The notes under the pieces are model-generated. The model was not told where the DNA came from, ran no database searches, and worked only from the letters and a program-made list of their open reading frames with translations. A stretch of 64,000 bases of DNA from Acidobacteriota bacterium. GTDB lineage: Bacteria; Acidobacteriota; Terriglobia; Terriglobales; Acidobacteriaceae. The position numbers were made by a program, and so were the translations under genes. Shown in pieces: positions 9,401-17,027 of this stretch. Location: positions 16,544 through 80,543 of the forward strand of contig JABCZC010000014.1 of NCBI GenBank assembly GCA_013289875.1, written 5' to 3'. Within the stretch, counting starts at the first letter, position 1; the number at the start of each line of letters is the position of its first letter.

Positions 9401-12400
9401 GGACGAGGTCAGAAAGTCCACTCCGGGCGGAAGCGCGCTCGTGCTGAATGTTGCGACACCGCCGGACAGCGTCCCCGTTCCAATCGCCAAACCCCCATCC
9501 AAGAACGTGACTGTTTCGCCGTCGGTGGTAAAACCGTCGCCGTTGAAGGGATCCAAGGTCGCTGTAAGCGTCACACTCTGCCCGACAACGCTCGAAGCAG
9601 GATTGGCAGTCAGCGTCAAAGTCGTTGCCGGGAGCCCCGTTGAGGGGGTCAGGCCTAGACTGGATCCGCTTGCGCCGTAGGTTGCGTCTCCAGAGTAAGC
9701 GGCAATTACGTCGTAGAGATTGTCCGTAAGTTGGTTGGTGGTGTAGGTCGCGGTCCCGGTCGGGTCGAGCGTGACCGTCGTCGCCTTTACAGAATTAACA
9801 TAAAAGTTGACCGTCCCAGTCGGAACTCCAGTCCCGGTAGCTGGTTTCACGACGGACGTAAAGGTAATATTGGCTTCCGCTGTTGTCGAAGATAGCGTGG
9901 TCGTGGTGGGAAGAAAGGTGACTCCGGCAGTAGCTCCGAATTTCGCAATAAAGGAATTGCCGCCCGGTCCGCCGCCGGCGTTGTTCACTGTCTGGAGCCC
10001 ATTTTTTGTGACCGGGAAGTCATAGGAATAGGCATATCCGGTCAAATAAGCATTGGCGGATCCGTCAAGAGCGATGTCATAAAAGAAGTCCCCTTCGAAA
10101 TAGGAGTACTCGGTTCCTCCATAGGCACCGGCTCCGCTTCCACCCAGGTAGGTGGAGTATTTCAGAGCGCTCCCGTTCGAGTTGACCTCGGTAAAAAACC
10201 CTGAATCAACGATCTGGGCGCTGCGTGGACCGGACTGAAAGGCATCGCTGGTCACAGGAAAATCGCGCGATTCGGTAGCGCCGGTAACGTAAGCATTGCC
10301 TGTGGTATCGATGGCGATACCAGTGCCGAAATCTCCCACACCACTATCGCCGGCAGTGCTCGCGATCCCGCTGCCGCCAATGTAGGTCGAATACATCAAC
10401 GTCGAGAGGGTTGGATTGAGTTTGCTGACGAAAATGTTAGTTCCAAGATTGGCCGCGGCCTTGTTCGCCGTCTGGTACGCGCCCTGACTGGTCGGAAAAT
10501 CTGTCGATGTGGTAACTCCAACTACATAGGCGTCGCCCGAAGCATCCAGAGCCACTCCAATGCCGTCATCGCCATTATCCAGGACATCCAGATCTCCAGT
10601 TCCACCCGTCTTTCTACCTGTTCCACCGAGGTAAGTGGAGCCGACCAGCCCGGTACCGCCGGCGTTGAATTTACTCACGAACGCATTCGCAGCAACATTT
10701 GCGGTACCGTGGTTAACTTGCTGATAGCCGCTGGTTGTAGCCGGAAAATTGGCTGAAAATGTGAATCCAGTTACATACGCTTCGTCATTGGCGTCGACCG
10801 CAATACCATAACCTCTTTCACCCGCGCCTTCGTCTTCATCTTCGGGCAGACTGGAGGGACTGACGCCGTTTCCGCCAAGATAAGTCGAATAAACAAGCGA
10901 ACTTCCATTTGGACTAAGCTTGGTCACAAACGCGTTCGAGGCGAGGTTTGCGGCGGCTTTGTTGCTTAACTGATAAGCGCCTGAGGTAGTAGGAAAGTCA
11001 GTTGAATACGCAGTCCCAACAACATACGCGCTGCCCGCGGCATCCACGGTCATTCGCAGCGGGGAATCGCCTTCGAAAACGTCAGTGGTGATGGCTAAAC
11101 CGCTGCCGCCCAGATAGGTGGAATACGACAGTGCCGTGCCGTCAGGGCTGAGCTTCGATATAAATGCATTTTGAGCATCGTTAGCATATGCCTTGTTCTG
11201 TGTTTGGAATGCACCCTGAGTCACAGGAAAATCGCTGGAAAAGGTTTCGCCGCAGATATATGCGCTCCCCGCTCCATCTACCGCGATTCCGTAAGCATCG
11301 GTTCCCTCGGAATGCGAGGTGCTCGCGCTCCCACCGAGATAGGTGGCATAGACAAGCGCAGAGCCGGCCGCATTGAGCTTGGCTACGAATCCAACCAGGT
11401 TGTCCGCGGTATTAGTGGTTTGGAAGGCGCCCGTGGTGACTGGGAAGTCCGCATCTGCTGTGAACCCGACGACGTAGATGCTGCCAGCGGCGTCTACCGC
11501 GATCGCTGTTCCGGCGTCTTCCGTGCTTCCACCGAGGTAGGTTGAGTAGCTTAGTGTCGGATCGATGACCAGCGCTTTGCTGCGGTCGTACTTGCCGACT
11601 TTGAAGCCTACCGTGTGGTTTGCGAACAGTACATACTGGCCTTTAACCGGGACACGTTGGCCTTTCTCGTCCTGGTAGATGACTGGCTTCTCGAAAGCAA
11701 CTTCCCCATTGTTGCCCGAAATGTGCAAATTACCAAGGTCGTCAAGTGTTAGCTGCTGCGCGCCTGAAAAATGCAATGCGACTTGTCTGGGATTGGCATT
11801 TGGCGCAATCACGAAATCGTACTCGAGCCTGCGCTGATTGCCGTAGTAGATGAGGTCAATGCCTGGGTAAACACCGGTGTAATGGACCTTCGCGAACGTA
11901 GGCACCCGGGTGCGCCATCGGGCCGGGTCGTTACCGAGAAAATAATTGGCGGTACCCGGTAGCTCATCGGAGCCGCTCACCTGTGCTCGACTGTTGGCCC
12001 CCTTCAACTCCATTCGTAGTGTGTCTGTCCCGAGCAAACTGGCAGACATCTTTGCCAGTTTCCTGCGTTGCGCACCGCTAAGAAAGGGCCAGAGCATCCG
12101 CCAATGTGCGATCTGCTGCATCTTCTCTCTATCTGCGCGCGACATTGGCCTGCTTAGCGCCAGGACGGCTTCATTGGACGTCAGATAGAAGCCATACCCT
12201 TGCCCCCTCGCCAGGAATTTCACACTTTGATCCGCCTGGCCCTGGTTCACCTCAAAACTAAGCGGTAGTCCGCCGTACGTGGCGGCGACTGTCGGCGTGG
12301 CGGGTCCCAAAGCGTATTGCGCAGGGTGGCTTTGCGGCGAAGATATCTTCTCGGAAACAGCTGTCTGCGCCTGCGCGGCCGCAGGTCGGAGTGCCGCTTG

Positions 12401-12517
12401 GCCAAGTGCTAGGAAAAAAAGCGCAACTGCAGCAAGGCGCGTCAACCTCCCCCAGTCGATTCGCCGTCTGGAGGCGCCTGGAAGATGCAAGGTGGTAATT
12501 GTCACCATGTCGCTCAT
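6479..12517 (-). CDS. Giant exported SBBP / Ig-like / NHL beta-propeller protein
   Basis: About 2012 residues from ATG 12517 (MSDMVTITT); an upstream in-frame start at 12781 would overlap the preceding gene. An N-terminal hydrophobic signal (LAAVALFFLALGQAAL) is followed by the conserved N-terminal module of SBBP proteins (PLSFEVNQGQADQSVKFLAR). Seven SBBP repeats with the YSTYLGGS motif follow. After them come Big_3-type Ig repeats, IPT/TIG domains (SLNPNAVYAGSGDTVVTITG), choice-of-anchor-D domains (SFGSQTVGT) and an NHL propeller with five GNGTxGxxGDGGPA blades plus one degenerate blade. Further Ig-like modules end the protein. No enzymatic domain is seen. It is expected at the cell surface or secreted, in adhesion or binding. 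It ends in an ATGA overlap with the Ig-like membrane protein gene. Confidence 0.9.
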   Translation of the reverse strand: MSDMVTITTLHLPGASRRRIDWGRLTRLAAVALFFLALGQAALRPAAAQAQTAVSEKISSPQSHPAQYALGPATPTVAATYGGLPLSFEVNQGQADQSVKFLARGQGYGFYLTSNEAVLALSRPMSRADREKMQQIAHWRMLWPFLSGAQRRKLAKMSASLLGTDTLRMELKGANSRAQVSGSDELPGTANYFLGNDPARWRTRVPTFAKVHYTGVYPGIDLIYYGNQRRLEYDFVIAPNANPRQVALHFSGAQQLTLDDLGNLHISGNNGEVAFEKPVIYQDEKGQRVPVKGQYVLFANHTVGFKVGKYDRSKALVIDPTLSYSTYLGGSTEDAGTAIAVDAAGSIYVVGFTADADFPVTTGAFQTTNTADNLVGFVAKLNAAGSALVYATYLGGSASTSHSEGTDAYGIAVDGAGSAYICGETFSSDFPVTQGAFQTQNKAYANDAQNAFISKLSPDGTALSYSTYLGGSGLAITTDVFEGDSPLRMTVDAAGSAYVVGTAYSTDFPTTSGAYQLSNKAAANLASNAFVTKLSPNGSSLVYSTYLGGNGVSPSSLPEDEDEGAGERGYGIAVDANDEAYVTGFTFSANFPATTSGYQQVNHGTANVAANAFVSKFNAGGTGLVGSTYLGGTGRKTGGTGDLDVLDNGDDGIGVALDASGDAYVVGVTTSTDFPTSQGAYQTANKAAANLGTNIFVSKLNPTLSTLMYSTYIGGSGIASTAGDSGVGDFGTGIAIDTTGNAYVTGATESRDFPVTSDAFQSGPRSAQIVDSGFFTEVNSNGSALKYSTYLGGSGAGAYGGTEYSYFEGDFFYDIALDGSANAYLTGYAYSYDFPVTKNGLQTVNNAGGGPGGNSFIAKFGATAGVTFLPTTTTLSSTTAEANITFTSVVKPATGTGVPTGTVNFYVNSVKATTVTLDPTGTATYTTNQLTDNLYDVIAAYSGDATYGASGSSLGLTPSTGLPATTLTLTANPASSVVGQSVTLTATLDPFNGDGFTTDGETVTFLDGGLAIGTGTLSGGVATFSTSALPPGVDFLTSSYPGDTNLAASVSQPLSYTVSQRAPTITSLNPNAVYAGSGDTVVTITGTNFLNGAVVSVNGTNQAATFVSATELTTTLTAAQLSTAGTLTLTVVNPDGGASNAAVVTVAAPPLQVTPATSLSFGSQTVGTQSPAQVVTLANTSTTAYEITGIILDLGVNPSDFLQTNNCPATLAGGANCQISITFAPAGIGAKSAGLLISDNSPVPSLGVNLSGTGTGGVLQVNPGNLKTIAGNGTAGYGGDGGPATTAELNTPDGIAFDTHGDLYIADIGNNVIRKVDTLGNITTVAGNGTQGFSGDGGPATAAELNAPFGVDLDAAGNLYIMDTLNARIRKVDTTGTITTVAGNGKFGFAGDGGPATSATLSEVQGARFDTAGNLYVPQCGPAAVRKIDTSGTITTVAGNGTDGFSGDGGPATAAQLNCPSGVVVDNTGKLFIADYNNDRIREVNASGVITTIAGNGTPGFRGDGGPALAAEVNFPNDVDLDSAGNLYIADSGNNRLRKIDTTGIITTVVGGLDNAGSAGINAPSALAFDLKDNLYFSDTGNNAIREVFPAGALVFPTTNVGTAATPLTVTLSNIGNVAVEIASGESFALSGNATDFSLIGGTCLTSPATLAPNGGSCTLQIGFKPTAAGTRNLTVSVTDNAVFSPQSFQISGMGETTSLPAVVLTTISPVGATVGASNTTITATGANFTSTSVVNFNSIPLTTTFVSATQLTAVVPAALLASTGTAAVTVTDSASDSSSGPAVFTIVPSGLNVTFSGPSTTSPGEQPPLTFQLNQPYPVDLAGTMTLTFAPDPGNPANPQVQFASGGTTLNFTLPANTTTTPAVMVQVGTISGTITVTLRLTAAGVNITPANVVPITIVVPKAAPTISAVSISTSGNTLIVLTTGYSTTREIQSATFSFTAANGATLAQKTVIVPAATLFSAWYTTAGSAQYGSAFTYSQQFTLSGSPSSIASVSVTLTNAVGTSSGVSSQ
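7700..8730 (-). repeat. NHL-repeat coding block
   Basis: About 160-bp units repeat here. Each encodes a blade starting with TVAGNGTxGFxGDGGPAT and containing a DxxGNLYIAD core and an IRKVDT end. Five clear units and one degenerate unit can be counted. DNA similarity between units makes this stretch prone to recombination and misassembly. Confidence 0.8.
9960..11560 (-). repeat. SBBP-repeat coding block
   Basis: Seven units of roughly 200-250 bp each encode a (Y)STYLGG motif, an IAVDAxGxAYVVG core and a DFPVTxGAFQ end. These are SBBP beta-propeller-type repeats. The units differ in length through acidic or Ser/Thr-rich insertions, such as the PEDEDEGAGE stretch near 10850. Confidence 0.8.
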
Positions 12518-12576
12518 ACAACCCTCAGCTGTGACTTGCCGCCCCAACGTCACTCCATCGCCGAAACAGAGCAGCG

Positions 12577-13683
12577 CTACATCGCGCTCTTGGGGGTGAG
12601 CGTAGGTAGAGTCCCGGCCGTCGCGATTGCCGGAATAAAGAGAACTCGCGGAGAAGCGTTTCCTGCGTCCACAATCCAGAGCGGACCACCAGCGGCAGTC
12701 ACCAGACGCACCGTTGTGGCCACCCCCGCAGCATTCGCAGACCCATTCAGTGCCAGCACCTGGCTCGGCGCGCAAGAGCAATGTACCTTAGTTGCCGCAG
12801 CCACACCGGTCAGATCGATTCGCAGAACATCTCCATTGTGGTTAGCCGCCACCACCCAGCGGCCATTGGACGTGATGTCCAGCGCCACCGGCGCCGTGAT
12901 ACCTCCTGCGGGCGACAAGGCCGAGGAAGAAGGCGTTGTATTCACCCGCGTAATTGCTGTCAGCGCACCGCTTCCGCCATCGGCGACCACCAGCTCATCG
13001 CTATTGGGAACGAACTGCATTCCGCCGAATGCCTGCGTCGTTGCAACTTGTGCCCCAGCCGCCTGTCCGACGAATGCAACGATTGAGACATTGCTTTGGC
13101 TTGAACCGGTGGCCAAGGCGACCGTGCCTGTATCGCTGGCTGCAGTGCCCAGAACAGAAGCCGCCGAAGACAAATTCAGGGTACGAGCCGACGGGAACGT
13201 GGGTAACCCGGAGATTACTGAAGCTATGCTTGCCCCATCTGCGTTTTTTCCGGTTATTACGGCGTAAGCTCCTGAGTTACTCAGGATCAGCGAGGTAGCA
13301 CCGGCGACGCTCGCCACGTTGGTGAGCGGGCCGCCGGTCACAGAGCCTTGAAATACGCCGCCATTCGCATCGAGGAACAACGCCATGCCGGATATACCAG
13401 AGGTGGCGCTGGCTATGAAACTAATCCCCTGGCTGGGGGCGGAAAAGATGGCGGCCCCGATGATCGACGCTCCCGCTAAACCCTGGATTGGGCGCAAAGA
13501 CTGGCTGGGCGGATCCCAGACATACCCGAGAATCGGCCCCGTGGGAGTCTGAGATTGGGATTGAATCGTGCCTGATGGCGAAGACAGGGAAGAATTGATG
13601 GCTGTGCCGCACCCAGCGACCGTCAACGAAAGCACCCCGGCTACGGCCGCCGCAATCCTATGCAGTCGCTTATGACAAAACAT
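12577..13683 (-). CDS. Predicted lipoprotein with beta-propeller-like repeats
   Basis: 368 residues. The N terminus is a lipoprotein signal (AAVAGVLSLTVAGC), with the lipidated Cys expected at about residue 25. The rest is rich in Ala, Ser, Gly and Val. Recurrent short blade-like segments (SNGRWVVAANHNGDVLRIDL, NSDELVVADGGSGALTAI) are typical of YVTN/WD-like propellers. It precedes the SBBP gene by 59 bp on the same strand and is probably the first gene of that operon. No catalytic residues are visible. Confidence 0.75.
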   Translation of the reverse strand: MFCHKRLHRIAAAVAGVLSLTVAGCGTAINSSLSSPSGTIQSQSQTPTGPILGYVWDPPSQSLRPIQGLAGASIIGAAIFSAPSQGISFIASATSGISGMALFLDANGGVFQGSVTGGPLTNVASVAGATSLILSNSGAYAVITGKNADGASIASVISGLPTFPSARTLNLSSAASVLGTAASDTGTVALATGSSQSNVSIVAFVGQAAGAQVATTQAFGGMQFVPNSDELVVADGGSGALTAITRVNTTPSSSALSPAGGITAPVALDITSNGRWVVAANHNGDVLRIDLTGVAAATKVHCSCAPSQVLALNGSANAAGVATTVRLVTAAGGPLWIVDAGNASPRVLFIPAIATAGTLPTLTPKSAM

Positions 13684-13938
13684 CCGTGATCTCCGTGTTC
13701 AGCGCGTGCATAGTTCTGTAAGTGCAATCGCGGAAGGGTACCATGTGATTGCCGTCGGCTCAATGGGAATTATTTCTTTGAGCAACCTGACGATGCATAT
13801 TCAACGCATGTATCGGAATTCGTTCAACCAATCGCCCCCACGGGGCAGGCGGCGGCTCTCTGTAGGTAACCAGGATCTTAGTTACTCCTGGCGGAAATAT
13901 CCACGATCCCGGAGATTCACCTTCAGCAGAGAAGGGGG

Positions 13939-14436
13939 CTGGTCTTCTCAGTTTCTGGCCCTAATCCGGGATCGGCAATCTTCGATCTTGGACCCCAAAA
14001 CTCCCGTGGGTTTCGAGCTCTCAAGGTCTGGCTCGCACTCCAGGAGGTCGGTCGAGCCGGCTACGTTCAAACGATAGGAACGGATATCGCGCTGGCCAGG
14101 GAATTGTTTGAACAAGTCAGGTGTTGGTCTGAGCTCCAGGCTCTTACTCAGTCCCCCAGCATCACCACATTTCGTTTCGTTCCTCCAGACCTCAGTCACG
14201 GCGGCGACGACGAAGAGTCTTATCTCAATTGGCTGAACTCTGAGCTCTTGACGCGCTTGCAGAACAGCGGCGAGGCCTACCTTTCCAACGCCATCATGCA
14301 TGAAAAGTTCGCACTGCGCGCCTGCATCGTCAATTTTCGCACTTCTGCGGCAGACATTGAAGCACTGTCCTCGAGCCGCGAAATCCTTCGTCCCTCAATC
14401 GAGAACATCCCACGCCATCGGTCAGACGGCGGATGA
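13939..14436 (+). pseudogene. C-terminal fragment of a PLP-dependent (aromatic amino acid type) decarboxylase
   Basis: The plus-strand frame reads FDLGPQNSRGFRALKVWLAL near 13981-14040 and continues with LARELFEQ, SGEAYLSNAIMHEKFALRAC and IVNFRTSAADIEAL. This is the characteristic C-terminal part of group II pyridoxal-phosphate decarboxylases (DDC/PLP-decarboxylase family). The N-terminal two thirds, including the PLP-binding lysine region, are absent and there is no plausible start. The similarity stops near 14385, where it abuts an unrelated gene fragment on the other strand. This is a truncated pseudogene. Confidence 0.72.
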
Positions 14437-14764
14437 ATCTCTGAGACCGAGACGGCCCGCACCCCGGGAACCGCGCGCAGCCGTTCTGTCAGCTGATCGC
14501 TAAACTCAGTAAAATCGACTCCTTCGTCGGATATTGCGCCGGCGGCAGATACAGTTGACCTTGGATCAAGTGATCGACGCGAAATCCGAGGTCCTGATTC
14601 TGCAGTCGCTCCAGCGTCTGGATCAGCAGGCCCGCGCCAATCAGCAGCATCAGCGAGAGCGCGATCTGCGCCGTCACCAGCATTTTCCTGAATGCCTGTC
14701 GCGATGCCCCCGGTGCTCCACCGCCCGCCATCTGGTTGCTTGGCCTGTTTTCGGTGGAAGTCAT
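14400..14764 (-). pseudogene. Fragment of an FtsX/MacB-type ABC permease (acidobacterial ADOP-like), frameshifted
   Basis: On the minus strand, 14764 to about 14525 encodes RKMLVTAQIALSLMLLIGAG, LERLQNQDLGFRVDHLI and LYLPPAQYPT. This is the typical segment between the two FtsX modules of MacB/ADOP permeases. The continuation FSDQLTERLRAVPGVRAVSV is in a different frame (about 14525-14400), so a frameshift lies near 14525. Neither the N-terminal nor the C-terminal part of the permease is present. It meets the decarboxylase fragment tail to tail near 14400, which looks like a deletion junction. Confidence 0.68.
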
Positions 14765-14795
14765 TCGACCCCCAATCGGAGGTAATGGTAGACAT

Positions 14796-15287
14796 CCGAC
14801 TGTCAGTTGTCAGGACGCTGGTCCTCGATTGATAACTTCAGGCCAAACCGCTCGTTGACAGGGTTCCTGGAGGTTTGTCGCCCACCCGGCAGTTACTTTG
14901 TAGTACATGGTCACAGCGCGAAAACGCTTCGTAACCGCCGACGCAGGCCCGGGGTGGAAACGATCGGTATCGATAAGCGCCGATCTGAGGTTGAACCAAT
15001 TAGATTTCGTTCGATCCGTCTTTAGTGAATGATAATGTCCTTCATCATTGGCTACTGATTGGCAAGCCGGCGGCCTGGACTTCGCCAACTTCCGATAGCC
15101 GACAAGCCGGGAATCAGTCAAAGTCGACTAGAGCTTCTGGTCCCAGCTTTCCTAGTGAGTCGCTCCTCATAAGACGCGTCGCAGGCAGTCGGTTCGATCA
15201 TTTTCGCGCGCACGCTAATCTGTTTGCATAGTTTGGCGGCGGCAATCCGCGGGCCCGGTATCTGTCTTTATCTCGAAAGGAACTCCA
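14796..15287. other. About 490 bp without recognisable gene
   Basis: Short overlapping frames occur on both strands, but none shows a family signature, a convincing start with ribosome binding site, or consistent codon usage. The segment lies between the pseudogene scar and the methyltransferase gene and probably carries the promoter of the latter; I could not identify the promoter elements. Confidence 0.4.
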
Positions 15288-16094
15288 ATGCCAGAAAAAG
15301 TCGATCTCTACGACAGCGCGTACTCCCACTACGAGGCCGATGTTTACCGCGAAGTGCGAATTGCAACCTACGGAGAGGACCTGGGTCAGACTAGCTGGGT
15401 CACGAACGAGGAGTCAGGCGAGATTCCCCGAATACTGCGGCTCACTCCCGCCTGCCGTGTGCTCGAAATCGGCTGTGGCTCAGGACGGTATGCCTTGCAG
15501 CTCGCCGAGACATTCGGTTGCTCCGTGATCGGTGTCGATATCAATGAACTCGGCATCCGCAACGGCAACCATCTCGCTCGTGTTCGCAATCTCTCTGACC
15601 GGGTGACCTTCGAGCATTGTGATGTCTCGCAGAAACTGCTCTTTGCCGACGCGAGCTTTGACGCGGCCTTTGCAAACGACGTCATGTGTCACATTTCCGG
15701 CCGTCCCGCAGTGTTTCAGGAAGTATTCCGGATCCTGAAGCCGTCTGCCCGCTTCGTCTATAGCGATGCTCTCATTATCGGCGGAATCGTTTCGCATGAG
15801 GAAATCGCTAGCCGCAGCTCCATCGGATACTACCTCTTCAGTCCGCCCGGACATAACGAGGAGTTGTTACAACGGGCAGGCTTCCGTCTTATCGAGGTCC
15901 GCGACACTACCGATCACGCCACTGGCATCGCACGGCGCTGGCGCGACGCACGCGAGCAAAACCGCGAAGCACTCATCGCTTCGGAAAGCGAGGCCAATTT
16001 CGTTGGATTACAGCAGTTTCTCTCCTGCGTGCAGTCACTGACTAGCGAAAGGCGACTCTTACGCTTTCTCTACACAGCGCAAAAACGAGGCTAG
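15288..16094 (+). CDS. SAM-dependent methyltransferase (class I)
   Basis: 268 residues. The start ATG has an AAAGGA ribosome binding site 7-8 bp upstream. The Rossmann-like core is clear: motif I VLEIGCGSGRYALQLA (about residues 51-66), an acidic residue ending beta-2 (VIGVDINELG), a motif II region (FEHCDVSQKLLFADASFDA) and motif III-like LKPSARFVYSD. Architecture resembles Methyltransf_11/25 small-molecule enzymes, such as those acting on quinones, lipids or natural products. No substrate can be inferred. It stands alone, with no same-strand partner nearby. Confidence 0.85.
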   Translation: MPEKVDLYDSAYSHYEADVYREVRIATYGEDLGQTSWVTNEESGEIPRILRLTPACRVLEIGCGSGRYALQLAETFGCSVIGVDINELGIRNGNHLARVRNLSDRVTFEHCDVSQKLLFADASFDAAFANDVMCHISGRPAVFQEVFRILKPSARFVYSDALIIGGIVSHEEIASRSSIGYYLFSPPGHNEELLQRAGFRLIEVRDTTDHATGIARRWRDAREQNREALIASESEANFVGLQQFLSCVQSLTSERRLLRFLYTAQKRG

Positions 16095-16672
16095 AGGGCC
16101 AATCCATCCGGTTCAAAACCGCAATAGGGAGAACCCGCTTCGGTTTCTGCCTGCACCCTCGTCCGGCGACCCACCTATACTTGCCGGTTCTGCAGCAGTC
16201 ACCGGCAAATCCGGAAATTGAACCGTAAAGTTTCCCTGGGGCCAGAAGTTGGAGGGTCCTGCCGACATCGGTGCACGATGCTCGCGATAATGGATTTTAT
16301 CGGGTTAAAAAACAAGCACCCAAAATCGCTCAAAAGGCGGAGTGTGACCCGCCTGCAACAATGAGTATTAAATGCCGCCTACATCGGAGCGCAGCGCGTG
16401 CGACGAGCAACCTGCGCGGGGTACAGAAAAACCAGGCCCATCATTGTTCCAGTTTGTCTCACTCTCACTGGTACAGAATTTGCCGGGCACTCCATCTGCT
16501 CGCGATGTCTCGCAGAGACCTCCTGCAAGAGAAGAAAGAAAAAGCGGGTGACGAATTCTGGCATTTCACATAGGCGGCGTGCAGGTCTGCAAGGCCAGAG
16601 ATTCGGACTCCAACACCAACGGGATCTAACTGTTTGTCGATCTCGCGTAGATCAGCATGTCGGATTACGGGA
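16095..16672. other. About 580 bp without recognisable gene
   Basis: Only short frames without family resemblance occur here. GCCGCCTA near 16373 recurs in inverted orientation near 16572, and may be chance. I see no RNA gene or mobile element end. Confidence 0.4.
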
Positions 16673-16903
16673 CTAATCTAAATAGTGCCAGCGCGCGAAA
16701 GTGCCAACCACTATCAGAAGCACGCCAATGATGATGAAGATTGTCGCCATCTGATGCAGGTTAAGTAGAGCGCCTGATGGCACTGAAGGGGAAAACAAAA
16801 GCAGCAGCACGCCCAGGAACACGGCTAGTCCGCCTCCAACTTGCAGCTTCCTGCCCAGGCGCTCTCTGACAAGGCTCTCGCTTTCCGACTCGTCGGGATT
16901 CAA
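16673..16903 (-). CDS. Small two-helix membrane protein
   Basis: 76 residues from a TTG start. An acidic N terminus (DESESESLVRERLGRKL) is followed by two hydrophobic helices (GGGLAVFLGVLLLLF and MATIFIIIGVLLIVVGTF) separated by a short polar loop. The protein ends with ARWHYLD. The composition and two clean helices favour a real gene, but the ribosome binding site is weak and I recognise no family. It lies downstream of the terminated Big_2 gene, so it needs its own promoter. Confidence 0.5.
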   Translation of the reverse strand: MNPDESESESLVRERLGRKLQVGGGLAVFLGVLLLLFSPSVPSGALLNLHQMATIFIIIGVLLIVVGTFARWHYLD

Positions 16904-16984
16904 TTGACACCCAGTTTCTGCCGATAGCTCTCGTACGGAGATCGCGACACCTGCCCCTGAACCTCGACGCCGGGAATGGAGCAG

Positions 16985-17006
16985 AAAAGCCGTTCCGAAG
17001 AACGGC
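16985..17006 (-). terminator. Rho-independent terminator of the Big_2 lipoprotein gene
   Basis: On the minus strand a 7-bp stem (GCCGTTC / GAACGGC) with a TTCG tetraloop is followed directly by TTTT. It begins about 22 bp after the stop at 17028. This is the clearest intrinsic terminator in the window. Confidence 0.82.
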
Positions 17007-17027
17007 CATTCCGGGGCAGGTTTGCGC

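Noticed and set aside
7700..11560. Regular repeats that could suggest a CRISPR array or tandem DNA repeat element.
   Set aside because: They are long, in-frame and encode NHL and SBBP repeats; there are no short identical repeats with unique spacers.
13706..14077. Plus-strand frame of 123 codons upstream of the decarboxylase fragment.
   Set aside because: Wrong frame relative to the decarboxylase motifs and no family resemblance.
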